Part shown: positions 20,419-31,900 of the stretch, one piece after another
Position numbering within the stretch: the first letter of the stretch is position 1
Layout: each line of letters starts with the position of its first letter
From: Taudactylus pleione
Lineage: Eukaryota; Chordata; Amphibia; Anura; Myobatrachidae
Assembly: GCA_031769625.1 (NCBI GenBank)
Contig: JAUIMM010000888.1
Span: 806,001-870,000, forward strand
Length of the DNA: 64,000 nt
Direction: 5' to 3'
Notes under the pieces: generated by a model
The model's database searches: none
What the model was told of the DNA's origin: nothing
The model's input: the letters and a program-made list of their open reading frames with translations, nothing else
Program-made: the position numbers and the translations under genes

Positions 20419-23400
20419 ATGAAGGACCAAACATTCTCAGATAAAAATAAAATAGGGAAAGATCTAGAACCACTTCCTCCTAGTGCTGAAGCTGCTGCCA
20501 CTAGTCATGACATTGACGATAACATGCCATCAACGTCGTCTGCCAAGGCCGATGCCCAATGTCATAGTAGAGTGCACATACGATCCCAAATGACAGAGTT
20601 CAGAAAAATGACCTGGAAAAAAACATTTAAATCATCTGAAGAGAAACGTAAACTTGCCAATATGCCATTTACGACACGGAGTGGCAAGGAATGGCTAAGG
20701 TATTTCCCTATGTTCATGACTAGTGGTTCAGCTTCACATAACGATGGAAGCCCTCCTCTCACTAAAAAAATCAAACGAGTTAAGCTGGCAAAAGCACAGC
20801 GAAGAACTGTGCGTTCTAAGAAGATATCACAAATCCCCAAGGAGAGTCCAAGTGTGGTGGCGGTTGCGATGCCTGACCTTCCCAGCACTGGACGGGAAGA
20901 GGTGGCTCTTTTCACCATTTGCACGCCCCCTGCAAGTGCTGAAAGGAGCACCCACAGTCCACTTGCTGATATGCAAATTGAAGATGTCACTGTTGAAGTA
21001 CAACAGGATGAGGATACTGGTGTAGCTGGCGCTGAGGAGGAAGTTGGCGAGGAGGATTCTGATGGTGATGTGGTTTGTTTAAATCAGGCTCCGGGGGAGA
21101 CAGTTGTGGTCCGTGGGATGAAAAATCCCATCACGGTCATGCCTTGGCAGAAGACCAAACATTCCACCTCTTTGGTCTGGCAATATTTCTATCCAAATCC
21201 GGACAACAACTGTCTTGCAATATGTACCATATGTAAAGGTGAAATAAGTAGGGGTAGGGACGTTAACCACCTAGGAACATCCTCCCTTATACGTCACCTG
21301 CAGCGCGTTCATAAAAAGTTACTGTCAAGTTCAGAAACTTGGGCTAAGACCGTAAGCAGTCCAGGGACACCTAAATCCCTTTGTCCTGTTGTATCCAAGC
21401 ACCTGCAAACCACACCATCAACTCCCTCCTCATCAATTTCCTCCTTAGCCAGGACCGGAAGTAGTCCTGTAGGCCATGTCACTGGCATGACTGACTCTCC
21501 TATCCGAGATTCCTCCGGAGGATCCTGCATTGCTACGCCTCCTGCTGCTGCTGTTGCTGCTGCTGCTGGGAGTCGTTTATCATCCCAGAGAGGAAGTAGG
21601 AACACCACTACTTTTACTAAACAATTGACCCTCCAACAGTCCTTAGCGAGGAGGATGAAGTACGACAGCAGTCATCCTGAAGCAAAACGTATAACTGAGG
21701 CCTTGACTGCTATGTTGGTGTTAGACGTGCGTCCGGTATCCGCCATTAGTGCAGTGGGATTTAGACAATTGATGGAGGTAGTGTGTCCCCGGTTCCAAAT
21801 CCCATCTAGATTCCACTTCACTAGGCAGGCGATACTGAGACTGTACAGAAACGTCAGAAAAAGTGTCCTCAGTGTCCTGAAAAATGCCGTTGTACCCAAT
21901 GTCCACTTAACCACGGACATGTGGACAAGTGGAACAGGGCAGACTAAGGACTATATGACTGTGACAGCCCACTGGGTAGATGTATCACCTTACGCAGCAA
22001 CAGCAGCAGCGTCACCAGTAGCAGCATCTCAGAAACACCAGCTCATTCCAAGGCAGGCTACGCTGTGTATCACCGGTTTCAGTAAGAGGCACAATGCCGA
22101 CAACCTCTTAGAGAAACTGAGGGAAATCATCGCCCCGTGGCTTACCCCACTTAGACTCTCCTGGGGAATTGTGATATCCGACAACACCACCAATATTGTG
22201 CGGGCATTACATCTGGGCAAATTCCAGCACGTCCCATGTTTTGCTCACACAATAAACTTGGTGGTGCAGAATTTTCTGAAAAGCGACAGGGGCGTGCAGG
22301 AGATGCTTTGGTTTTTCAGGCCACTTTCGCCATTCAGTGACTGCGTGCTGAAGACTGGAGCACCAGCAAACACTCTTGAACCTGCCCTGCCATCACCTGA
22401 AGCAAGAGGTTGTGACGTGGTGGAACTCAACCCTCTATATGCTTCAGAGGATGGAGGAGCAGCAAAAGGCCATTCAAGCCTATACATCCACCTATGACAT
22501 AGGCAAAGGAGGGGGAATGCACCTGACTCAAGCGCAGTGGAGAATGATTTCCGTGTTGTGCAAGGTTCTCCAGCCCTTCGAACTTGCCACATGTGATGTC
22601 AGTTCAGACACTGCCAGCTTGAGTCAGGTCATTCCCCTCATCAGGCTTTTGCAGAAGCAGCTGGAGAAAGTGAAGGAGGAGCTAAGATGGAGCGATTCCG
22701 CTTGGCATGTGAGACTTGTGGATGAAGCCCTTCATTCGCTTTGCCAGGATTCCAGGGTGGTCAATCTGTTGAAATCAGACCACTACATTTTGACCACCGT
22801 GCTCGATCCCAGGTTTAAAGCCTATGTGGTGTCTCTCTTTCCGGCTGACACAAGCCTGCAGAAGTGCAAAGACCTGCTGGTGAAAACACTGTCAGCTGAA
22901 GCGGAACATGACACGTCAACAGCTCCTTCTTCATTTTCTCCCACAACTGGGGCTGCCAGGAAAAAACTTAGCTATCCTAAGCAACCCGCTGGCGGTGATG
23001 CAGGGCAGGCAGGACCAAGGTTGGACATCTGGTCTGGACTGAAGGACCTGGCAACAATTTCTGACATGTCTACTGTCACTACATATGATACTGTCACCAT
23101 TGACAGAATGGTGGAGGATTACATCGGTGACAGCATCCAAGTAGGCATGTCAGACAGTCCGTACCTGTACTGGTAGGAAAAAGATGCAATTTGGAGGCCC
23201 CTGTACAAGCTGGCTCTATTTTACCTGAGTTGCCCCCCATCCAGTGTGTACTCCGAAAGAGTGTTTAGTGCAGCCGGGGAACCTTGTCAGCGAAAGTCGT
23301 AGGAGGTTGCTTCCACAAAATGTGGAGAAGATGATGTTCATAAAAATGAATTATCAACTCTTCCAGGGAGACCAGCCTCCAGAACGTACAGAGAGACCTG

Positions 23401-23519
23401 TGGTGGTGGATTCCAGCGGGGACGAGTTAATACTCTGTGAGGATGAGGATGTACACAACACTGAAGAGGGTGAGGAATCGGTGGATGAGGAGGATGAGGA
23501 CGACATCTTGCCTTCGTAG
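20419..23519 (+). pseudogene. hAT transposase, frameshifted (copy 2)
   Basis: This is colinear with the intact transposase, with the BED finger (CTICKGEI, RHLQRVH) and both aspartate motifs (TTDMWTSG, VISDNTTN) preserved. Three lesions destroy it. An 11-bp deletion near 22310 shifts the frame between the second aspartate and TRWNST. A CAG codon became TAG at 23174-23176 just before the hATC core. One extra G at about 23276-23279 shifts the SERVFSAAG region. The truncated product of 20419-22497 would keep the DNA-binding finger but lack hATC, so it could bind ends without cutting; that is inference. Divergence from copies 1 and 3 is modest. Confidence 0.92.
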
Positions 23520-24162
23520 AGCCAGTTTGTGCAGGGACAGATTAATTTCCAGCTTGTTTTGTGGGGGCCCAAACGAACAAATCATTTCAGCTACAGTCGT
23601 GTGGCAGACCCTGGCGCTGAAATGATTGGTTTGTTAAAGTGTGCATGTCCTGTTTATACAACATAAGGGTGGGTGGGAGGGCCCAAGGACAATTCCATCT
23701 TGCACCTCTTTTTTTTTTTTGCATTTGCATTATGTACAGTTTGGGGCCTAGTTTTTCAAACTGCCATCCTGTCTGCCACTGCAGTGTCACTTCTAGATGG
23801 GCCACGTGTTTGTGCCGCTCACTCATATCGCTTAGCATAGTCATCCAGCTACCTCGGTGCAACCTTTTGGATATAAAAACACTATTGGGAGTTGTGAGGT
23901 GTTCAGAATAGACTGGAAATGAGTGGAAATTAAGGTTATTGAGGTTAATAATAGCATAGGAGCAGAAAAACCCACAAATCTCTGTGATTTTAGCTGTTTT
24001 TAGGCTTTTTTAAAAAAAAAATACAGATACAAAACACAAAACCCAGAACCCAACACACGGAAGGGTGGTTTTGGCAAAACCAATCCAGATCCAAAACACG
24101 AAGAAAGATCCAGATCCAAAACCAAATCACAAAACACGAAAAGTGGCCGGTGCACACCCCTA

Positions 24163-24189
24163 ATATAGATATGTATATACACACACACA

Positions 24190-24224
<35 letters not shown>

Positions 24225-24281
24225 CGCAGTACACACTCAGTACACACACATAAATATCTATCTTCTGTAAATATATATATA

Positions 24282-24314
<33 letters not shown>
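24163..24314. repeat. (TA)n microsatellite spacer between hAT copies 2 and 3
   Basis: Alternating TA with CA interruptions (24178-24229, 24270-24314). It is the axis of the inverted arrangement of copies 2 and 3 and provides the ATATATAT target octamer. Confidence 0.9.
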
Positions 24315-24317
<3 letters not shown>

Positions 24318-24949
24318 TGGAGTGCCCCGGCCACTTTTCGTGTTTTGTGTTTTGGTTTTGGATCTGGATCTTTCTTCGTGTTTTGGATCTGGATTGGTTT
24401 TGCCAAAACCACCCTTCCGTGTTTTGGGTTCTGGGTTTTGTGTTTTGGATCTGTATTTTTTTTTTAAAAAGCATAAAAACAGCTAAAATCACAGAATTTG
24501 TTGGTTTCTCTGCTCCTATGCTATTATTAACCTCAATAACCTTAATGTCCACTCATTTCCAGTCTATTCTGAACACCTCACACCTCACAATAGTGTTTTC
24601 ATGTCCAAAAGGTTGCACCGAGGTAGCTGGATGACTATGCTAAGCGACACGAGTGGGCGGCACAAACACGTGACCCATCTAGGAGTGACACTGCAGTGGC
24701 AGACAGGATGGCAGTTAGAAAAACTAGGCCCCAAACTGTACATAATGCAAAGAAAAAAAAGAAGTGCAAGATGGAATTGTCCTTGGGCCCTCCCACCCAC
24801 CCTTATGTTGTATAAACAGGACATGCACACTTTAACAAATCAATCATTTCAGCGCCAGGGTCTGCCACACAACTGTGGCTGAAATGATTGGTTCGTTTGG
24901 GCCCCCACAAAACAAGCTGGCAATTAATGTGTCCCTGCACAAACTGGCT

Positions 24950-27900
24950 CTACGGAGGCAAGATGTCATCCTCATCCTCCTCATCCACCGATTCCTCACC
25001 CTCTTCAGTGTGTACATCCTCATCCTCACAAAGTATTAACTCGTCCCCACTTGAATCCACCACCACAGGTCCCTCTGTACCTTCTGGAGGCTGGTCTCCC
25101 TGGAAGAGCTGATAATTCATTTTGATGAACATCATCTTCTCCACATTCTGTGGAAGCAACCTCCTACGCCTTTCGCTGACAAGGTTCCCGGCTGCACTAA
25201 ACACTCTTTCGGAGTACACACTGGAGGGGGGGCAACTCAGGTAAAATAGAGCCAGCTTGTACAGGGGCCTCCAAATTGCCTCTTTTTCCTGCCAGTACAG
25301 GTATGGACTGTCTGACATGCCTACTTGGATGCTGTCACCGATGTAATCCTCCACCATTCTGTCAATGGTGACAGTATCATATGCAGTGACAGTAGACATG
25401 TCAGAAATTGTTGCCAGGTCTTTCAGTCCGGACCAGATGTCCAAACTTGGTCCTGCCTGCCCTGCATCACCGCCAGCGGGTTGCTTAGGATACCTAAGTT
25501 TTTTCCTGGCAGCCCCAGTTGCGGGAGAAAATGAAGAAGGAGCCGTTGACGTGTCACGTTCCGCTTCAGCTGACAGTGTTTTCACCAGCAGGTCTTTGCA
25601 CCTCTGCAGGCTTGTGTCAGCCGGAAAGAGAGACACCACATAGGCTTTAAACCTAGGATCAAGCACGGTGGCCAAAATGTAGTGGTCTGATTTCAACAGA
25701 TTGACCACCCTGGAATCCTGGCAAAGCGAATGAAGGGCTTCATCCACAAGTCCCACATGCCGAGCGGAATCGCTCCGTCTTAGCTCCTCCTTCACTTTCT
25801 CCAGCTGCTTCTGCAAAAGCCTGATGAGGGGAATGACCTGACTCAAGCTGGCTGTGTCTGAACTGACTTCACGTGTGGCAAGTTCGAAGGGCTGGAGAAC
25901 CTTGCACAACACGGAAATCATTCTCCACTGCGCTTGAGTCAGGTGCATACCCCCTCCTTTGCCTATGTCATAGGTGGATGTATAGGCTTGTATGGCATTT
26001 TGCTGCTCCTCCATCCTCTGAAGCATATAGAGGGTTGAGTTCCACCGCGTCACAACCTCTTGCTTCAGGTGATGGCGGGGCAGGTTCAAGAGTGTTTGCT
26101 GGCGCTCCAGTCTTCGGCACGCAGTCGCTGAATATCGAAAGTGGCCAGAAATTTTTCGGGCCACCCAAAGCGTCTCCTGCACGCCCCTGTCGCTTTTCAG
26201 AAAATTCTGCACCACCAAGTTTATTGTGTGAGCAAAACATGGGACGTGCTGGAATTTGCCCAGATGTAATGCCTGCACAATATTGGTGGCGTTGTCAGAT
26301 ATCACAAATCCCCAGGAGAGTCTAAGTGGGGTAAGCCACTGGGCGATGATTTCCCTCAGTTTCTCTAAGAGGTTGTCGGCAGTGTGCCTCTTACTGAAAC
26401 CGGTGATACACAGCGTAGCCTGCCTTGTAACGAGCTGGCGTTTCTGAGATGCTGCTTCTGGTGACGCTGCTGCTGTTGCTGCGTAAGGTGATACATCTAC
26501 CCAGTGGGCTGTCACAATCATATAGTCCTTAGTCTGCCCTGTTCCACTTGTCCACATGTCCGTGGTTAAGTGGACATTGTGTACAACGGCATTTTTCAGG
26601 ACACTGAGGACACTTTTTCTGACGTTTCTGTACAGTCTCGGTATCGCCTGCCTAGTGAAGTGGAATCTAGATGGGATTTGGAACCGGGGACACACTACCT
26701 CCATCAATCGTCTAAATCCCACTGCACTAATGGCGGATACCGGACGCACGTCTAACACCAACATAGCAGTCAAGGCCTCAGTTATACGTTTTGCTTCAGG
26801 ATGACTGCTGTCGTACTTCATCCTCCTCGCTAAGGACTGTTGGAGGGTCAATTGTTTAGTAAAAGTAGTGGTGTTCCTACTTCCTCTCTGGGATGATGAA
26901 CGACTCCCAGCAGCAGCAACAGCAGCAGCGGCAGCAGTAGGCGTAGCAATGCAGGATCCTCCAGAGGAATCCCGGATAGGAGAGTCAGTCATGCCAGTGA
27001 CATGGCCAGCAGGACTACTTCCGATCCTGACTAAGGAGGAAATTGACGAGGAGGGAGTTGACGGTGTGGTTTGCAGGCGCTTGGATACAACAGGACAACG
27101 GGATTTAGGTGTCCCTGGACTGCTTACGGTCTTAGCCAAAGTTTCTGAACTTGACAGTAACTTTTTATGAACGCGCTGCAGGTGCCGTATAAGGGAGGAT
27201 GTTCCTAGGTGGTTGACGTCCCTACCCCTACTTATTTCACCTTTACATATGGTACATATGGCAAGACAGTTGTTGTCCGGATTTGAATAGAAATATTGCC
27301 AGACCAAAGAGGTGGAATGTTTGGTCTTCTGCCCAGGCATGACCGTGATGGGCTTTTTCATCCCACGGACAACAACTGTCTCCCCCAGAGCCTGATTTAA
27401 ACAAACCACATCACCATCAGAATCCTCCTCGCCAACTTCCTCCTCAGCGCCAGCTACACCAGTATCCTCATCCTGTTGTACTTCAACAGTGACATCTTCA
27501 ATTTGCATATCAGCAAGTGGACTGTGGGTGCTCCATTCAGCACTTGCAGGGGGCGTGCAAATGTTGGAAAGAGCCACCTCTTCCCGTCCAGTGCTGGGAA
27601 GGTCAGGCATCACAACCACCACCACACTTGGACTCTCCTTGGGGATTTGTGATATCTTCTTAGAAAGCACAGTTCTTCGCTGTGCTTTTGCCAGCTTAAC
27701 TCTTTTGATTTTTTTAGTGGGAGGAGGGCTTCCATCATCATGTGAAGCTGAACCACTAGTCATGAACATACTAGGGATCGACCTTAGCCGTTCCTTGCCA
27801 CTCCGTGTCGTAAATGGCATATTGGCAAGTTTACGTTTCTCTTCAGCTGATTTAAATGTCTTTTTCAAGGTCATTTTCCTGAACTTTGCCATTTGGGATT

Positions 27901-28063
27901 GTATGTGCCCTCTACTATGACATTGGGCATCGGCCTTGGCAGACGACGTTGATGGCATGTTATCGTCTATGTCATGACTAGTGGCAGCAGCTTCAGCACT
28001 AGGAGGAAGTGGTTCTTGATCTTTCTCTATTTTATTTTTATCGGAGAAAGTTTGGTCCTCCAT
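24950..28063 (-). CDS. hAT transposase with BED zinc finger (intact)
   Basis: An uninterrupted 1037-codon frame, the same length as the gene at 7152-10265 and about 98 percent identical by eye. All key positions are kept: BED C270, C273, H294 and H299, catalytic-type D502 (TTDMWTSG) and D590 (VISDNATN), W674 (TRWNST) and E952 (SERVFSAAG). Differences are scattered substitutions such as P to L in NQALGE and P to S in YSNPDN, near the finger. The start codon at 28063 follows the short two-unit leader. It reads as functional and could act in trans on other copies. Whether the leader length affects expression is unknown. Confidence 0.95.
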   Translation of the reverse strand: MEDQTFSDKNKIEKDQEPLPPSAEAAATSHDIDDNMPSTSSAKADAQCHSRGHIQSQMAKFRKMTLKKTFKSAEEKRKLANMPFTTRSGKERLRSIPSMFMTSGSASHDDGSPPPTKKIKRVKLAKAQRRTVLSKKISQIPKESPSVVVVVMPDLPSTGREEVALSNICTPPASAEWSTHSPLADMQIEDVTVEVQQDEDTGVAGAEEEVGEEDSDGDVVCLNQALGETVVVRGMKKPITVMPGQKTKHSTSLVWQYFYSNPDNNCLAICTICKGEISRGRDVNHLGTSSLIRHLQRVHKKLLSSSETLAKTVSSPGTPKSRCPVVSKRLQTTPSTPSSSISSLVRIGSSPAGHVTGMTDSPIRDSSGGSCIATPTAAAAAVAAAGSRSSSQRGSRNTTTFTKQLTLQQSLARRMKYDSSHPEAKRITEALTAMLVLDVRPVSAISAVGFRRLMEVVCPRFQIPSRFHFTRQAIPRLYRNVRKSVLSVLKNAVVHNVHLTTDMWTSGTGQTKDYMIVTAHWVDVSPYAATAAASPEAASQKRQLVTRQATLCITGFSKRHTADNLLEKLREIIAQWLTPLRLSWGFVISDNATNIVQALHLGKFQHVPCFAHTINLVVQNFLKSDRGVQETLWVARKISGHFRYSATACRRLERQQTLLNLPRHHLKQEVVTRWNSTLYMLQRMEEQQNAIQAYTSTYDIGKGGGMHLTQAQWRMISVLCKVLQPFELATREVSSDTASLSQVIPLIRLLQKQLEKVKEELRRSDSARHVGLVDEALHSLCQDSRVVNLLKSDHYILATVLDPRFKAYVVSLFPADTSLQRCKDLLVKTLSAEAERDTSTAPSSFSPATGAARKKLRYPKQPAGGDAGQAGPSLDIWSGLKDLATISDMSTVTAYDTVTIDRMVEDYIGDSIQVGMSDSPYLYWQEKEAIWRPLYKLALFYLSCPPSSVYSERVFSAAGNLVSERRRRLLPQNVEKMMFIKMNYQLFQGDQPPEGTEGPVVVDSSGDELILCEDEDVHTEEGEESVDEEDEDDILPP

Positions 28064-28100
28064 TTATGTTATATCGATTTGATATATACGTGCGGCTAAA

Positions 28101-28427
28101 CACAGAAAATAATTTTTTTTTTTGTTTGGACTGGAGTGTACTTTGGGGGTTACAGCACCCTTTAACGGTCAAGCCAGCCGGCCCTTTACTTATGACACAG
28201 GCGCACGCTTGGCACTACTTTGTTGATGCACGTGCGGCTACTGCGCACACAATTCACAAACACAGAAAATAATTTTTTTTTGGTTTGGACTGGAGTGTAC
28301 TTTCGGGGGTTACAGCACCCTTTAACGGTCAAGCCAGCCGGCCCTTTACTTATGACACAGGCGCACGCTTGGCACTACTTTGTTGATGCACGTGCGGCTA
28401 CTGCGCACACAATTCACAAACACAGAA
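28101..28427 (-). repeat. 160-bp leader array, two units (copy 3)
   Basis: Two full units nearly identical to those of copy 1, plus partial unit ends on each side. The contrast with eighteen units in copy 1, whose gene is almost identical, shows rapid array length change. Confidence 0.9.
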
Positions 28428-28964
28428 AATATATTATTTTTTTAGCACTTGGGGGGAGCACCCCTGATGGACAGAGCACCCCCTGGACAACACTACAGCA
28501 CTCCTTTAGGACTGGGACACTGCACAGGACTTTGGAGTGGACACAGCCCCTATGGAGAACTGACTGCACAACACAGTCCAGCCAGCCCCTATGGACTTTG
28601 AAGTAGTGGACACAGCCCCTATTAACAACAGCAGCACAGCACAACACAGCCAGCCCCTATGGACTTTGAAGTAGTGGACAACAGCAGCACTACACTACAC
28701 TACACTACACAGCCCTAACTCCCACCCTCCCTCTTCACTGTCCACAGCCGAGTGAGAAAATGGCGCCGACGCGGGTACCTTATATAGGATCCAAAACCCG
28801 CGAGACTCGGAAGGCGGGATGATGACGTTTTGCCTCGATTTCAGATCCGAGTCAGGCGGGAAAAGTCGAGCCTGACTCGGATCAGACTCGGATCGGGGGG
28901 GCTCGGGGGGGTTCGGATTTCAGAAATCCGAACCCGCTCACCCCTAATATATATATATATATAT

Positions 28965-31900
28965 TAGGTATGAGCGGGTTCGGATTTCTGAAATCCGAAC
29001 CCCCCCTCCAGAGCCCCCCCGATCCGAGCCAGATCCGAGTCAGGTTCAAGTTTTCCCGCCTGACTCGGATCTGAAATCGAGGCAAAATGTCATTATCCCG
29101 TTATCAGATTCTCACAGGTTTTGGATTCTATAAAAGGTACCCGCGTCGGTGCCATTTTTCACTCCAGCTGTGGACAGTGAAGAGGGAGGGTGGGCGTTGT
29201 GCTGCCGTTGTCGTCCATAGGGGCTGTGTCTACTGCAAAGTCCATAGGGGCTGGCTGGGCTGTGTTGTGCAGTCTGTTGTCCATAGGGGCTGTGTCCACT
29301 CCAAAGTCCATAAGGTCTGGCTGGGCTGTGTTTTGCAGTGTTCCATAAAGGCTGTAATCCTAAATGGGTGCTGTAGTGTTGTCCAGGGGGTGATCTGTCC
29401 TTCAGGGGTGCTCCCCCCAAGTGCAAAAAAATAAAAAATTCTATTTGTGTGCGCTGTAGCCGCACGTGCATCTGTGTCATAAGTAAAGGGCTGGCTGGCT
29501 CGTCTCTTGATGAGTGGTATAACCACGAAAGTGCGCTCCAAAAAAAATAAAAAAATATTTTTCTATGTTTGTGACTTGTGTGTGCTGTAGCCGCACGTGC
29601 ATCAACAAAGTAGCGCCAAGCATTGGCCGGTGTCATAAGTAAAGGGTTGGCTGGCACGTCTGCTGAAGGGTGGTGTAATCCCCAAATGGCGCTCCAAATA
29701 AAAAATAAATAAATATTTTTCTGTGTTTGTGTGTGCCTTAGCTGCACGTGCATCAATATCACATAAATGGAGGACAAATATTTGTCAGACAAAAATAAAA
29801 TAGGGAAAGGTCAAGAACCACTCCCTCCTAGTGCTGAAGCTGCTGCCACTAGTCATGACATAGACGAAGAAATGCCATCAACATTGTCTGCCAAGGCCGA
29901 TGCCCAATGTCATAGTAGAGGGCATATAAAATCCCAAATGGCAAAGTTCAGGAAAATGACCTTAAAAAATAAGTTTAAATCATCTGAGGAGAAACGTAAA
30001 CTTGCCAATATGCCATTTACAACACGGAGTGGCAAGGAACGGCTAAGGTCCTTCCCTATGTTCATGACTAGTGGTTTAGCATCACATGACGATGGAAGCC
30101 CTCCTCCAGCGAAGAACTGTGCTTTCTAATTCTAAGAAACTATCACAAATCCCCATGGAGAGTCCAAGTGTGGCAACGGTTGCGATGCCTGACCTTCCCA
30201 ACACTGGATGGGAAGAGGTGACTCCTTCCACCATTTGTACACGCTCTGCAAGTGCTAGAAGGAGCACCCACAGTCCACTTGCTGATATTCAAATTGAAGA
30301 TGTCACTGTTGAAGTACAACAGGATGAGGATATTGGTGTAACTGGCACTGAGGAGAAAGTTAACGAGGAGGATTCTGATGGTGAGGTGGTTTGTTTAAAT
30401 AAGGCACCGGGGGAGACAGTTGTTGTCCGTGGGATGAGAAAGCCCATCACGGTCATGCCTGGGCAGAAGACCAAACATTCCACCTCCTTGGTCTGGAAAT
30501 ATTTCTAACCAAATCCGGACAACAACTGTCTTGCCATATGTAAAGGTGGAATAAATAGGGGTAGGGACATTGACCACCTAGGAACATCCTCCTTTATACG
30601 TCACCTGCAGCACGTTCACAAACAGTTACTGTCAAGTTCAGAAACTGTGGCTACGACCGTAAGCAGTCCAGGGACACCTAAATCTCTTTGTCCTGTTGTA
30701 TCCAAGTGCCTGCAAACCACACCGTAAACTCCCTCCTCGTCAATTTCCTCCTTAGTCGGGATCGGAAGTAGTCCTGCAGGCCATGTCACTGGCATGACTG
30801 ACTCTCCTATCCGAGATTCCTCCGAAGGATCCTGCATTGCTACGCCTACTGCTGCTGCTGCTGCTGTTGCTGCTGATGGGAGTCGTTCATCATCCCAGAG
30901 AGGAAGTAGGAACATCACTACTTTTACTAAACAATTGACCCTCCAACAGTCCTTAGCAAGGAGGATGAAGTACGACAGCAGTCATCCTGAAGCAAAGCAG
31001 ATAACTGAGGCCTTGACAGCTATTTTGGTGTTAGACGTGAGTCCAGTATCCGACATTAGTGCAGTAAGATTTATCAATTGATGGAGGTAGTGTGACCCCG
31101 GTACCAAATTAAATCTAGATTCCACTTCATTAGGCAGGCGATACCGAGACTGTACAGAGACATCAGAAAAAGTGTCCTCAGTGATCTAAAAAATGCAGTT
31201 GTACCCAATGTCCACTTAACCATGGGCATGTGGACAAGTGGAACAGGGCAGACTAAGGACTATATGACTGTGACAGCCCACTGGGTAGATGTATCACCTT
31301 ATGCAGCAACAATAGCAGCGTCACCAGTAGCAGCATCTCAGAAACGCCAGCTCGTTCCAAGGCAGACTACACTGTGTATCACCGGTTTCAGTAAGAGGCA
31401 CACCGCCGACAACCTCTTAGAGAAACTGAGGGAAATCATCGCCCAATGGCTTACCCCACTTAGACTCTCCTGGGGATTTGTGATATCTGACAACGCCACC
31501 AATATTGTGCGGGCATTACATCTGAGGAAATTCCAGCACGTCCCATGTTTTGCTCATACAATAAATTTGCTGATGCAGAATTTTCTGAAAAACGACACGG
31601 GTGTGCAGGCGTCGCTTTGGGTGGCCCGAAAGATTTCTGGCCACTTTCGCCACTCAGCGACTGCGTGCCGAAGACTGGTGCAGCAGCAAACACTCTTGAA
31701 CCTGCCCCGCCATCACCTGAAGCAAGAGGATGTGACGTGGTGGAACTCAACCCTCTATATGCTTCAGAGGATGGAGGAGCAGCAAAAGGCCATTCAAGCC
31801 GATACATCCACCTATGACATAGGCAAAGGAGGGGGTATGCACCTGACTCAAGCACAGTGGAGAATGATTTCCGTGTTGTGCAAGGTTCTCCGGCCCTTTG

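Larger units (their letters stand above)
19005..24162 (+). mobile_element. hAT copy 2, full length but inactivated
   Basis: It runs from TAGGGGTGAGCGG to GTGCACACCCCTA. It keeps the palindromes, the TATA box at 19166-19172, five 160-bp units, the transposase gene with lesions, the 3' hairpin and the subterminal repeats. The flanks GTATATAT and ATATAGAT are similar AT-rich octamers but not identical, so the target duplication is uncertain in this low-complexity DNA. Confidence 0.9.
24315..28946 (-). mobile_element. hAT copy 3, complete with intact ORF
   Basis: A minus-strand element of 4632 bp. The 5' end at 28946 reads TAGGGGTGAGCGG inwards. The 3' end at 24315 is a diverged TAGTGGAGTGCCCC where copy 1 has TAGGGGTGTGCACC. 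The flanks are ATATATAT on both sides (24307-24314, 28947-28954), consistent with an 8-bp duplication but drawn from a TA repeat. It differs from copy 1 chiefly in having two 160-bp units instead of eighteen. The altered 3' terminus may impair excision. Confidence 0.92.

Noticed and set aside
28947..28964. Using ATATATAT as proof of target duplication for copies 3 and 4
   Set aside because: The flanks are a TA repeat, so matching octamers are expected by chance. Treated only as consistent.
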